A stretch of 64,000 bases of DNA from Bacillota bacterium (GTDB taxonomy: Bacteria; Bacillota; Clostridia; Christensenellales; SZUA-584), in contig JAEWTW010000034.1 in the NCBI GenBank assembly GCA_023397655.1, positions 12,216 to 76,215 of the forward strand, given 5' to 3'. Positions 43,179 through 51,816 of the stretch are shown piece by piece. Within the stretch, counting starts at the first letter, position 1; each line of letters starts with the position of its first letter. A program made the translations under genes and the position numbers. The notes under the pieces were generated by a model. That model saw only the letters and a list, made by a program, of their open reading frames with translations. It ran no database searches and was not told where the DNA came from.

Positions 43179-43370
43179 ATGAGAGCGAGTGTTGATAAGG
43201 ATGGATGCATTTCGTGCGAGCTGTGCGCGGACACGTGCCCTGAGGTGTTCCGTATGGACGCGGACGGACTGGCAGAGGCATATGTGGAGGAGATACCCGG
43301 CGAGGTGGAGGATACCGCCCGGGACGCCGCCGAGTCTTGCCCGGTGAGCGTCATCCATATTGAGGAGTAG
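43179..43370 (+). CDS. Ferredoxin, single [4Fe-4S]
   Basis: 63 residues. Cluster ligands are in CISCELCADTCPEVF plus a distant Cys in ESCPVSVIHI, the pattern of monocluster ferredoxins of the Thermotoga/Desulfovibrio type. Very acidic. Preceded by taaggagg and a possible promoter (TTGACA at 43042, weak -10 GAGAAT), followed by its own terminator. Its position between the two terminase genes is unusual. Confidence 0.93.
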   Translation: MRASVDKDGCISCELCADTCPEVFRMDADGLAEAYVEEIPGEVEDTARDAAESCPVSVIHIEE

Positions 43371-43392
43371 GCGGAAAGTCGAACACTTAACG

Positions 43393-43424
43393 AAAAAAGC
43401 GCTGTCACAGGCGCTTTTTGTTTT
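43393..43424 (+). terminator. Terminator of the ferredoxin gene
   Basis: AAAAAGCGC-tgtcacag-GCGCTTTTT, ends 20 bases before the terminase large-subunit start. Confidence 0.85.
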
Positions 43425-43444
43425 GCGTAAAAAAGGGGGTACGT

Positions 43445-44893
43445 ATGGAAAAAGGCGAGCATATAGAGACGGCATTGAAGGAAGCGCTGGGAGACCCGAC
43501 GTTCAAGCAGGCGCTGTTTTTGAGCAGCGAGGCGCGTTATGTGGGGTACGGCGGCGCGCGCGGCGGCGGCAAGAGCCACGCGGTGCGGGCCAAAGCCACC
43601 TACCTCGCGTTCGAGCATCCGGGCATACGCATGCTGATCGTGCGGCGGACGTTCCCGGAGCTGCGCGAGAACCACACCAGCCGTCTGCTGGACGCGTATG
43701 AACGTCTGCCAGCGGCGATGCGGCCCAAATACAGCGACGGTGACAAGGTGTTTCTGTTTCCCGGCGGCGCGCGGCTTAAGCTGGGGTACTGCGACAACGA
43801 GGACGATGTGCGGCAGTATCAGGGGCAGGAGTATGACGTGCTGTTCATCGACGAGGCGACGCAGCTATCCGAGACGCAGTTCAAGTGGTTGAACGCCTGC
43901 GTGCGCGGCGCGGGGCCGTTCCCCAAGCGCACGTATCTCACGTGCAACCCCGGCGGTGTGGGCCATGCGTGGGTGAAGCGGCTATTCATCGACAAGGACT
44001 ACCGGCCTAGCGAGGACCCAGCGGACTACGCGTTTATCCGCGCCAAGGTGTGGGACAACGCGCCGCTGTTTGCGGGGGACGCGGGCTACATGAAAGCGAT
44101 GAAGGCGCTGAAGCAGGAGAAGCTGACGGACGCGGAGCGCGAGCGTAAAGCGATGGACAGCGCCGATTACGTGAAGCAGCTCAAGAGCCTGTCCGCAGAG
44201 CTCAAGCGGGCGTGGCTGGACGGCGACTGGGACGTGTTCTCCGGCCAGTATTTCGCGGAGTTCAGCCGGGATGCGCACGTATGCGAACCGTTCGAGATAC
44301 CGCCAAACTGGCGGTGCAGCGCGGCGCTGGACTACGGTATGGACATGCTGGCGGTGCTGTGGTTCGCAGTGGCGCCGGACGGGCGGGCGTATTGCTACCG
44401 CAGTTTGGAGCGGCCTGATCTGACGGTGGCGATGGCGGCCAAGGCGGTGCTTGGCGCGGGCAGCGAGGAGGTGTGCGAGGTGATCGCGCCGCCCGACCTG
44501 TGGAGCCGGCGTCAGGACACGGGTATGAGCGCGGCGGAGATATTCGCCGACAACGGCGTGCCGCTGGTGAAGGCGGGCAACCGCCGTATCGACGGCTGGC
44601 TGGCGGTGAAGGAATATCTGCGCGCCGAAGAGGGAGAGCCGAAGCTCATGATATTCTCTACCTGCGCGCCGCTGCTGCGGACGCTGCCGCTATTGCAGCA
44701 CGACCCCAAGAAACCCGGCGACGCGGCGACGAAGCCGCACGACGTGACGCACAGCCCGGATGCGCTGCGGTACTGGTGTTCGCGGCGTCAGAACGTGCCG
44801 CTGCCGATGCGGGATGAAACGGTGGAGGCGTTCAAGCCGCGGAAGGTGCGAGGGGACGTGACGGAGTATCTGTTTGGGGGATATGGGGGATAA
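43445..44893 (+). CDS. Phage terminase large subunit
   Basis: DNA-packaging ATPase/nuclease, 482 residues, apparently full length. Walker A GGARGGGKSHA (Lys43), Walker B VLFIDEATQ, the coupling motif TYLTCNPGG, and a C-terminal RNase H-like nuclease with first acidic residue in AALDYGMD and a late DVTHSPDALRYW. The ATG at 43445 follows agggggt; a longer frame lacks a site. No other phage structural gene is seen, so it may be a domesticated or satellite packaging enzyme. Confidence 0.9.
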   Translation: MEKGEHIETALKEALGDPTFKQALFLSSEARYVGYGGARGGGKSHAVRAKATYLAFEHPGIRMLIVRRTFPELRENHTSRLLDAYERLPAAMRPKYSDGDKVFLFPGGARLKLGYCDNEDDVRQYQGQEYDVLFIDEATQLSETQFKWLNACVRGAGPFPKRTYLTCNPGGVGHAWVKRLFIDKDYRPSEDPADYAFIRAKVWDNAPLFAGDAGYMKAMKALKQEKLTDAERERKAMDSADYVKQLKSLSAELKRAWLDGDWDVFSGQYFAEFSRDAHVCEPFEIPPNWRCSAALDYGMDMLAVLWFAVAPDGRAYCYRSLERPDLTVAMAAKAVLGAGSEEVCEVIAPPDLWSRRQDTGMSAAEIFADNGVPLVKAGNRRIDGWLAVKEYLRAEEGEPKLMIFSTCAPLLRTLPLLQHDPKKPGDAATKPHDVTHSPDALRYWCSRRQNVPLPMRDETVEAFKPRKVRGDVTEYLFGGYGG

Positions 44894-45049
44894 GCAGGCA
44901 TGTGGCGCGGCGATGCGAAAAAGATGGGGCGGGCGATGCGGGTGCATGTGATGCGGCACTATGGAGCCTGCCGCACGTCCGACAGAAGCTACCGTCTGAT
45001 TAAAGGTAATTGTGTATGATAAATATTTTGCACAAAACTAGTAATAAAT

Positions 45050-45079
45050 TTGACTTTCTGAGCATAATTGTAGTATTAT
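45050..45079 (+). promoter_or_regulatory. Promoter of the AbiL-like defence operon
   Basis: TTGACT (45050-45055), 18-base spacer, TATTAT (45074-45079). Confidence 0.65.
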
Positions 45080-45087
45080 TATTTAAG

Positions 45088-45110
45088 ATTTTGCATTATA
45101 TATGCAAAAT
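45088..45110 (+). repeat. 9-bp inverted repeat before the defence operon
   Basis: ATTTTGCAT-tatat-ATGCAAAAT between the -10 and the ribosome binding site (aggagg at 45113). It could be an operator or an RNA hairpin controlling translation. ATTTTGCA also occurs alone at about 45024. Confidence 0.7.
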
Positions 45111-45122
45111 ACAGGAGGAAAT

Positions 45123-46463
45123 ATGTTATTAGAATTTGCAGTGAGTAATTATAAATGCTTTTCTGATGAAATAATTTTTAAAATGACGCCGGCACCAAAG
45201 ATACAAGATTTAAAATATAGTGTACTATCTGTTAGAAATAGCGATAATATCAAGTCGTTATCGGCTGCTGTCATTTATGGGCCGAATGCTTCTGGAAAAA
45301 CAAATTTTATTGGGGCTATTGATACTTTAAAAAGTATAATAAAGAGAGGACATATACGAAATGCGGATATGAATGATAGAGACCCTAATTTCGCTAAAAA
45401 TAATTTGGAGTTAATACCATATTATAAAAATAATTTTGCTAAACCCGTGAAGTTTCGAATTAAGTTTTGGAAACAAGAAACTTACGAATATACATTAATA
45501 TTGTACTTAGGAAAATTTCTGGAGACATCAGCGGAAAGAAAGATATTGCAGGAAAAATTAGTTGTGAATGATAAGCTTATATATAATGTAACTAATCAAA
45601 ATGAAAAGCAATTAACTGTAGATAATATAGATTCAATAAGTAACTATTTTATTAATGATTTTAATAAAGATATTAGTTATGATTATTCAAAGAATAATTT
45701 TATTGATGATGAACTATTCTTAACAACAAAATTCAAAAATTTATATTCTAGTAGGTTAACTGAACAATTCTTAAATTGGTTTGATGAAGATTTAATGACA
45801 ATATATAGTTCAAATGTAGTTAAATCTACACCAATATGGGAAGAGAAAGATGATACCAATACTCTTCTAATTGATAAAGATTTAAACGAGGCCACTCGAA
45901 TATTTGGCTTATCTGCAGATATGATAGTTTTTGGGCAATTAGATAATCAAGACGAAACTCAAACATTATCAGTAATTAATAAAGGTAAAAAGAATGAAAC
46001 AGCGATAAGAACTGGAGCATTTGAATCATATGGTACTGTTCGGTTTATCAATATATTCCCTTTGCTTAGAGAAGCGATACAATATGGGAAGACTTTAATA
46101 ATTGATGAGTTTGATGCTTCAGTGCATCCAATGGCTATAATGAGCATTGTTAATGTTTTTCACAACGATGAGATAAATAAGAAAGGTGCTCAGTTAATAT
46201 TTAATACACATAATCCGGTATTCTTAAATAGAAATACTTTTAGAAGAGACGAGATCAAGTTTGTTGAGAAAGATGAAGAGAAGGGTACGTCAATTCACTA
46301 TTCATTATCGGATTTTGGCACAAGTGGGGTGGGTAGTGTGAGAAATACTGAAAACTATATGGAGAAATATTTCATTAGTAAATATGGTGCCATTAAGAAT
46401 GTTGATTTTTCCCCAGTTTTCGAAGCGATAATGCAGGAAAATGATAATGATGAAGAAGATTAA
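45123..46463 (+). CDS. AAA ATPase, AbiLi/RloA-like defence component
   Basis: 446 residues, ABC/SMC-related AAA_15/21-type ATPase: N-terminal FAVSNYKCFSDEI, Walker A IYGPNASGKTNF, Walker B TLIIDEFDASVHP (with the vHP typical of this group) and the NTHNPVFL switch. It is paired with an RloB/TOPRIM-like gene, the arrangement of AbiL and related abortive-infection systems. Strongly AT-rich and with AAA/ATT-type codons unlike the flanks, so recently acquired. The ATG has caggaggaa upstream. Confidence 0.85.
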   Translation: MLLEFAVSNYKCFSDEIIFKMTPAPKIQDLKYSVLSVRNSDNIKSLSAAVIYGPNASGKTNFIGAIDTLKSIIKRGHIRNADMNDRDPNFAKNNLELIPYYKNNFAKPVKFRIKFWKQETYEYTLILYLGKFLETSAERKILQEKLVVNDKLIYNVTNQNEKQLTVDNIDSISNYFINDFNKDISYDYSKNNFIDDELFLTTKFKNLYSSRLTEQFLNWFDEDLMTIYSSNVVKSTPIWEEKDDTNTLLIDKDLNEATRIFGLSADMIVFGQLDNQDETQTLSVINKGKKNETAIRTGAFESYGTVRFINIFPLLREAIQYGKTLIIDEFDASVHPMAIMSIVNVFHNDEINKKGAQLIFNTHNPVFLNRNTFRRDEIKFVEKDEEKGTSIHYSLSDFGTSGVGSVRNTENYMEKYFISKYGAIKNVDFSPVFEAIMQENDNDEED

Positions 46464-47130
46464 GCCGCAAAAAAGCTACCATTTATCTGTTGAAGGTGAA
46501 ACGGAAGAGTGGTATTTTGAGCATTTGAAAAACCTGATCAACCACTCTGAAGATGCAAGATTCAGAGTTTCATTTGATGTTAAGCGTGGGAAAACACCTA
46601 AAAGTGTTTTAAAAAGCTTATCATTAAGTAGCTACAAGGAAGCTGTAGTTTTTCAAATTTGTGATTACGAAAGCAATGATGGTGAACATACTAGAAAATT
46701 CTTGTCAGCTCTCTCAGAACTTAAAGATATAAGAACTGAGTGCCGAACAACAAAGTGTATAAAAGAGTTTTCGCTAGGATATAGTAATTTTACATTTGAC
46801 TTATGGATGGCTTTACATAAAAAACAATTTATATCACCCGTTGCGCATCGAAGGAACTACAGAGATTTTATTAATTCTGCATTTGGAACAAATTATCAAT
46901 ATATAGACGAATACAAAAATGAACATGAATTTAAAAGCATACTCTCGAAAATTCAACTTCAAGATGTAATTGGTGCAGTTAAAAATGCTGAGGATATTAG
47001 AAAAAAGAATGAGGAAACTAAGCAGCAAAGTGAATATAAAGGCTTCACCTATTATCGAGACAACCCTGATTTCACGATTAATATAATTGTAAAAAGAATA
47101 TTAATGGATTGTAGAATCAATATATTATGA
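46447..47130 (+). CDS. RloB/AbiLii-like TOPRIM-type protein
   Basis: About 227 residues. N-terminal YHLSVEGETEEWYFEHL carries the Glu of a TOPRIM-like fold, and FQICDYESND is in the place of the acidic second motif. This is the RloB family, a presumed nuclease effector partnered with the AAA ATPase. It overlaps the ATPase gene by 17 bases; of three clustered ATGs the one at 46447 has the best spacing from aggaa. AT-rich like its partner. Confidence 0.82.
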   Translation: MMKKIKPQKSYHLSVEGETEEWYFEHLKNLINHSEDARFRVSFDVKRGKTPKSVLKSLSLSSYKEAVVFQICDYESNDGEHTRKFLSALSELKDIRTECRTTKCIKEFSLGYSNFTFDLWMALHKKQFISPVAHRRNYRDFINSAFGTNYQYIDEYKNEHEFKSILSKIQLQDVIGAVKNAEDIRKKNEETKQQSEYKGFTYYRDNPDFTINIIVKRILMDCRINIL

Positions 47131-47347
47131 TTGGTAGCTAAGGTTGCCGCGCCACCTGTAGCCGCGTCGCCTAATTTCACCTAATATATAAAGAATTACA
47201 TAATGTATCATCATAAGAAAATAGTAGTAAATGAGGAAGATCTGGCAGCTAGCCACGTGAAATTAGCTGGCGGTCAATATGACGTATACATTCATTCTAT
47301 AATCAAGACTGTACGAGCACGTTTCATATCATCAGGAGGCCATCATC

Positions 47348-47821
47348 ATGAAAATCACCACGCCGGTGGAAAACACGTCCGTTTACGATACCAGCTGGGG
47401 GCGTGTTGCGATAACGGCGGACGGCGATGCGGTAACACGGGTCAGTTGGGGAGCGCCGGATTTGGCGGTGGGGCAGGGCAGCAACGCGCTGGCAGTTATG
47501 GCGGCGGTGCAGCTGGAGGAATATTTCACCGGAAGGCGGACGAAGTTTACCGTGCCGCTGCGCCCCGAGGGTACCGAATTCCAGCAGTTGGTGTGGCGCG
47601 CACTGCAGGATATACCGTATGGCGAGACCAGAAGCTACAAGCAGGTTGCGCAGGCCATCGGGCGGCCGTCAGCCAGCCGTGCCGTGGGCATGGCCAACAA
47701 CAAAAACCCCATCATGGTGATGATACCCTGTCACCGGGTGGTGGGGGCGGACGGGTCGCTGGAGGGATACGCAGCGGGACTTGCCGTCAAGCAGCGTCTG
47801 CTGGAGCTGGAACGGCGCTGA
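47348..47821 (+). CDS. ogt: Methylated-DNA--protein-cysteine methyltransferase
   Basis: Repairs O6-methylguanine by suicide methyl transfer. 157 residues; active Cys in IPCHRVVGADGSL, preceded by PYGETRSYKQVA and GRPSASRAVGMA (DNA-binding helix). Ribosome binding site caggagg. It marks the return to high-GC DNA after the defence island; the 47131-47347 gap shows no gene. Confidence 0.95.
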   Translation: MKITTPVENTSVYDTSWGRVAITADGDAVTRVSWGAPDLAVGQGSNALAVMAAVQLEEYFTGRRTKFTVPLRPEGTEFQQLVWRALQDIPYGETRSYKQVAQAIGRPSASRAVGMANNKNPIMVMIPCHRVVGADGSLEGYAAGLAVKQRLLELERR

Positions 47822-47897
47822 GCGGCGGCGCAAACCCGTGCTTACCCTTGATAAATGCGCCCGTCATTATTGCTGAACTGTTCATAACGTAAATCAC

Positions 47898-47927
47898 AGC
47901 CAAGGACACATTGCTTTGGCTTTTTTA
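47898..47927 (+). terminator. Terminator of the ogt gene
   Basis: AGCCAA, 12-base loop, TTGGCT followed by six T. Confidence 0.75.
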
Positions 47928-48233
47928 TTCCTCAGGCAGCGTCCTCAGACGCAGGCACGTTTCATCACCCTGCGCCCAGCTCTTCAGGTTCATCAGACGC
48001 TCGCCGCGGTCACCGTGCTCCGGATGGCTGAAGGCGTCTTTCAGCGGCGGGCAGGGCAGCTGCTCACAATGCCCGCAGTGGGGATGGCCGCTGCGTATCG
48101 CACAAGTGGCTATGGCGCATTCTCCCCAGAACGGCTTGCCCGCGCAGACTTGGCAGCCGGGGCAATTCGTTTTGTCCTTCCATTCGCAAAAGCCGCAGTA
48201 CGCGCCGCACATACCGATCATATTTGTGTCCAT
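47925..48233 (-). CDS. DUF3795 Cys-rich protein
   Basis: 102 residues with many Cys in pairs (CGAYCGFCEW, NCPGCQVC, HCGHCEQLPC), the pattern of DUF3795, probably binding zinc or Fe-S. Function unknown. Its stop overlaps the T-run of the convergent ogt terminator. Confidence 0.88.
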   Translation of the reverse strand: MDTNMIGMCGAYCGFCEWKDKTNCPGCQVCAGKPFWGECAIATCAIRSGHPHCGHCEQLPCPPLKDAFSHPEHGDRGERLMNLKSWAQGDETCLRLRTLPEE

Positions 48234-48329
48234 CAGTTCCTCCCGATAGCTGTGATAATAAGCATTATACAGGGCTTTACTGATGTTAACAACAGGACGG
48301 TGGCCGCGTGTGCAGAGGCTTTCGCGCTT

Positions 48330-49157
48330 TCAGTCCGAGCCGGCGTTGACCGTCGTTTTGCCGACACCCTCGGGGCCCATCGCGAGGTAGCCGCCGTCCA
48401 CGGGCAGGTCGGTTCCGGTGATGAAAGACGCATCGTCGCTGAGCAGGAACAGTGTGGGACCGGCGCACTCCACGGGCTGGCCGATGCGCCCCGGCATGTG
48501 GTATTCGCCCCAGACGGGGCCCCATTTTTCGTAGCCGCCGCCGTCCAGCATGGCTGTCTTTTCCACCTCGCTCGTCCAGACCCAGCCGGGGCTGATGCTG
48601 TTCACGCGGATGTTGTGTTTCGCGAGGTCCAGCGCCTGGCAGCGGGTCAGCGTATGCACCGCGCCCTTGGCCGCGTTGTACGTCCAGCGGCTGATCTGCG
48701 CGATGTGGGCGGATATGCTGGACATGTTCACCACGGAGCCGCCGCCCTGACGGATCATCTCAGGCGCACAGAACTGCACCATGCGCGCGTATCCCACCGG
48801 CCCCACAAAGAAACTGCGCTCCCAGTCCCGCGCCGTGGCGTCCATTCCTTTAGCGGTGAACGAGAAAGCGTTGTTAACGAGATGGTCCACGCGGCCCCAC
48901 CTTTGCACCGTCCGCTCCACGATCTGTCTGCAGAACGCCTCGTCCTGCATGTCACCATGGCAGAAGAGGACGTCGTATCCCATCGCGGCCAGCGACGCCT
49001 CGACATCCGCACCGCTGCCGCTGAGGTCGGAAAAACACACGGCAGCTCCTTCGCGGCACAGCTCCTCCACCACAGCCCGGCCGATGCCCGCGGCTCCGCC
49101 CGTCACGATGGCGGTCTTGCCGCTGAACCTGCCGCTCCACGCCTTTCTCTGCATCAT
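48330..49157 (-). CDS. SDR family oxidoreductase
   Basis: 275-residue classical SDR: TGGAAGIGRAV, NNAFS (variant of NNAG), catalytic Ser in NMSSISAH, YNAAKG active site and TGTDLPVDGG near the C-terminus. Similar to dehydrogenases of sugars or hydroxy acids; substrate unknown. Ribosome binding site gggaggt. Divergent from the aldo/keto reductase. Confidence 0.88.
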   Translation of the reverse strand: MMQRKAWSGRFSGKTAIVTGGAAGIGRAVVEELCREGAAVCFSDLSGSGADVEASLAAMGYDVLFCHGDMQDEAFCRQIVERTVQRWGRVDHLVNNAFSFTAKGMDATARDWERSFFVGPVGYARMVQFCAPEMIRQGGGSVVNMSSISAHIAQISRWTYNAAKGAVHTLTRCQALDLAKHNIRVNSISPGWVWTSEVEKTAMLDGGGYEKWGPVWGEYHMPGRIGQPVECAGPTLFLLSDDASFITGTDLPVDGGYLAMGPEGVGKTTVNAGSD

Positions 49158-49329
49158 GGCACACCTCCCTTTCCAGCTGACTCATTGATAAGATATGTGT
49201 ACCATATATGAGCATGGCGGGAAATGGCACAGATTTATGATTCTTATGAATTTATTCATAATGCGGTGCAGGTGGATACGCGGAGCCGGATATGGTACAA
49301 TATATCAATCAAGTTTTGAGGAGACGCAA

Positions 49330-50493
49330 ATGCAATACAGGCAATTTGGTAAAACGGATAAAAAGGTATCGGCGTTGGGGTTCGGGTGCATGCGGCTGCC
49401 CGTGATAGGCGGCGGCAACACGGGCAAAAACGTGGACTTTGAGGAAGCGGCGCGCATGATCCGCCACGCCATCGACAACGGCGTGAACTATATGGATACG
49501 GCGTATCCGTATCACGGGGGAGTCAGCGAGGTGGCGCTGGGCAAGGCGCTCAAGGACGGCTACCGCCAAAAGGTGTACGTCGCGGACAAGTCGCCGGTAT
49601 TCTTCATACAGAAGGAAGGCGACTTCGATAAGTTTCTGGACGAGCAGCTCAGGCGCCTGGATGACGAGCACATCGATTTCTACCTGCTGCACTCGCTGTC
49701 CTCGGACACGTGGCGCAACGTGGTGCAGAAGTTTGACCTGATCGGCAAGGCGGAGCGCGCGAAGAAGGCGGGCAAGATCGGGCACATCGGCTTCTCGTTC
49801 CACGACAACTACCCGGCGTTTGATGAGATACTGAACGGCTGGGATGGCTTTGAGTTCGGGCAGATACAGCTCAATTACCTCAATGAGCAGCATCAGGCTG
49901 GTATGAAGGGGCTTAAGGCGCTGGAGCAAAAGGGCATCGGCGTGGTGATCATGGAGCCGCTGATGGGCGGCAAGCTGGCCGACCCGCCGGACAAGGTGAC
50001 GGCAGTGTTTGAACAGAGCGGCAGCAGCCGCACGCCGGTGCAGTGGGCGCTGGACTATCTGTGGGACATGGACTCCGTATCCACGGTGCTTTCCGGAATG
50101 AGCACGATGCAGCAGGTGGAGGACAACCTCGCCTATGCCAATGCGTTCACAGCGGGTTCGGTGACGGACGCGGACCGCAAGGTGATCACAGAGGCGAAAG
50201 AGACGTTTGAGAAACTGATTGCCGTGCCGTGCACCGGCTGCGCTTACTGCCTGCCGTGCCCGTTCGGCGTCAACATACCGCGCAACTTCACCGCGTACAA
50301 CGACCTCGCGGCGTACGACGACCCGGCTTACGGCAACACATCGTTCAAGCACTTCATCGGCTGGGAGGGCAAGGAGGCCGCCGCAACATCGTGCACCGCC
50401 TGCCGCGCCTGCGAGGACAAGTGTCCGCAGAACATCATGATCAGCGAAGAGCTGCCCAAGGTGGCGGCGGCGTTTGCGGAGCTGCTGAAGTAG
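49330..50493 (+). CDS. Aldo/keto reductase with C-terminal 4Fe-4S domain
   Basis: 387 residues. AKR barrel (about 1-290) with MDTAYPYHGG (catalytic Asp/Tyr) and IDFYLLHSLS (His), then a ferredoxin-like tail with CTGCAYCLPCPFG and CTACRACEDKCPQ, giving up to two clusters' worth of Cys. This architecture is common in anaerobes. Its start is MQYRQFGKTDKKV, after gaggagac. Electron acceptor and substrate unknown. Confidence 0.93.
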   Translation: MQYRQFGKTDKKVSALGFGCMRLPVIGGGNTGKNVDFEEAARMIRHAIDNGVNYMDTAYPYHGGVSEVALGKALKDGYRQKVYVADKSPVFFIQKEGDFDKFLDEQLRRLDDEHIDFYLLHSLSSDTWRNVVQKFDLIGKAERAKKAGKIGHIGFSFHDNYPAFDEILNGWDGFEFGQIQLNYLNEQHQAGMKGLKALEQKGIGVVIMEPLMGGKLADPPDKVTAVFEQSGSSRTPVQWALDYLWDMDSVSTVLSGMSTMQQVEDNLAYANAFTAGSVTDADRKVITEAKETFEKLIAVPCTGCAYCLPCPFGVNIPRNFTAYNDLAAYDDPAYGNTSFKHFIGWEGKEAAATSCTACRACEDKCPQNIMISEELPKVAAAFAELLK

Positions 50494-50519
50494 CGGGTTG
50501 ACAGGCAGGGGGTGCAGCC

Positions 50520-51698
50520 ATGTTGTTTGAGCTGACGAATACCCATAGAAAATATCTGGGGCTGGAGACGGTGGAGCCCGGCTGGGAGCTGGTTCGGCTG
50601 GCCAATGGGTATTACCTGTATTTCGACGGTGATATTATCCGAAAGTCCATCGAAGTAACGGAAGATAAATATATTGAATGCAGTATGGACGAAGCGACGG
50701 CGGAAAATCGCAGCGTGCTACTGCCCAAAACGGCGCGCGGAAAGGCCAAAAAGCTGACGCTGGCGACGGTGCAGAAGTGTTCCAGCGTCGGCGTCTATTT
50801 CGCATACAGTTATGGGCAACCCAAAATCGCCAGTTTCACCACGCAAACCACCTATTATGAAGGCGGCGGCCACGAGCGCGAATGGAACGGGTTTGACGGG
50901 CTGCGTGCGTGGCTGGACGAGTGGATGGCCGAATCGACAGAGGAAGACCTGGCGGAAATCGAGCGATTCAGACACGCCGGGAGACAACACTGTAAGTTCC
51001 GTGAGGGCGATTTCTTCAGATTCAAAATAGGCCGGCGCGAGTACGGCTTCGGGCGGATACTGCTGGATATCGGGAGGCTCCGCAAGGACGAGAGCTTTGA
51101 TGACAACAACCCCGGGCTGAGCTTTATGGGCAGGCCGCTGATCGTTAAGGTTTATCACCGGATCAGCAGTACGCCGCATGAGGATATCGACGTGCTGGCA
51201 GCTTGCGGCGCGTTTCCATCCCACCAAATCATGGACAACCGGTTTTATTACGGTGACTACAGCATCATCGGAAACCGGGAACTTATGGCAGAGGAATTGG
51301 AGTTTCCTATCGCGTACGGGCGCAGCATCGACTGGATGGATAAGGACACCGTCTATCTGCAGTACGGTCTGATCAGTAAAAAAACAAACATATCAAAATT
51401 CAGCAAATACCTTTATGATGAAAGCACGCAGGATCCTAAGCATTACAGAGCAGAAAACCCATACAGCTACAGCGGCATCGGCTGGAGTCTGGACGCTTTG
51501 AGCGATATTCCCGTCATGAGGCGGTGCGTGGAGGAAGGCTCCAATGAGGCCTTTTGGAACACAAGGTATCTTTGGAATGTCAGCTATGATCTGCGCAATC
51601 CGAAGTTAGCCGATATCAAAAGGGACATCTTCGGTTTTTTCGGACTGGACGCGGACGTGGGCTACAGCGAGAATCTTGCCCGGCAGAAAAAGCTATAA
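50520..51698 (+). CDS. Imm26 (immunity 26)-family protein
   Basis: 392 residues. The N-terminal part MLFELTNTHRKYLGLE and LLPKTARGKAKKLT, then the Imm26 core HCKFREGDFFRFKIGRREYGFGRILLD and IVKVYHRISS. Proteins of this group are annotated as immunity proteins of polymorphic toxin systems or as HocA-like; no toxin gene is adjacent. 26 bases after the AKR gene. Terminator shared with the convergent chemotaxis receptor gene. Confidence 0.72.
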   Translation: MLFELTNTHRKYLGLETVEPGWELVRLANGYYLYFDGDIIRKSIEVTEDKYIECSMDEATAENRSVLLPKTARGKAKKLTLATVQKCSSVGVYFAYSYGQPKIASFTTQTTYYEGGGHEREWNGFDGLRAWLDEWMAESTEEDLAEIERFRHAGRQHCKFREGDFFRFKIGRREYGFGRILLDIGRLRKDESFDDNNPGLSFMGRPLIVKVYHRISSTPHEDIDVLAACGAFPSHQIMDNRFYYGDYSIIGNRELMAEELEFPIAYGRSIDWMDKDTVYLQYGLISKKTNISKFSKYLYDESTQDPKHYRAENPYSYSGIGWSLDALSDIPVMRRCVEEGSNEAFWNTRYLWNVSYDLRNPKLADIKRDIFGFFGLDADVGYSENLARQKKL

Positions 51699-51758
51699 GC
51701 CAGTATTTTGACGCGTACAGGGGTCTGCGTCCTGTGCACAATGAAGGATCAACAGATA

Positions 51759-51799
51759 TAAAAAGCCGGTGCTGTTTGTATGGCAGCACCGGCTTTTAT
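51759..51799. terminator. Strong bidirectional terminator
   Basis: Perfect 14-bp stem AAAAGCCGGTGCTG/CAGCACCGGCTTTT with a 9-base loop. Confidence 0.93.
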
Positions 51800-51816
51800 C
51801 ATTGGTATAGATTCTT

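Noticed and set aside
42576..44893. Intact prophage
   Set aside because: Only terminase genes are present; no portal, capsid, tail, lysis, integrase or att repeats were found within the window.
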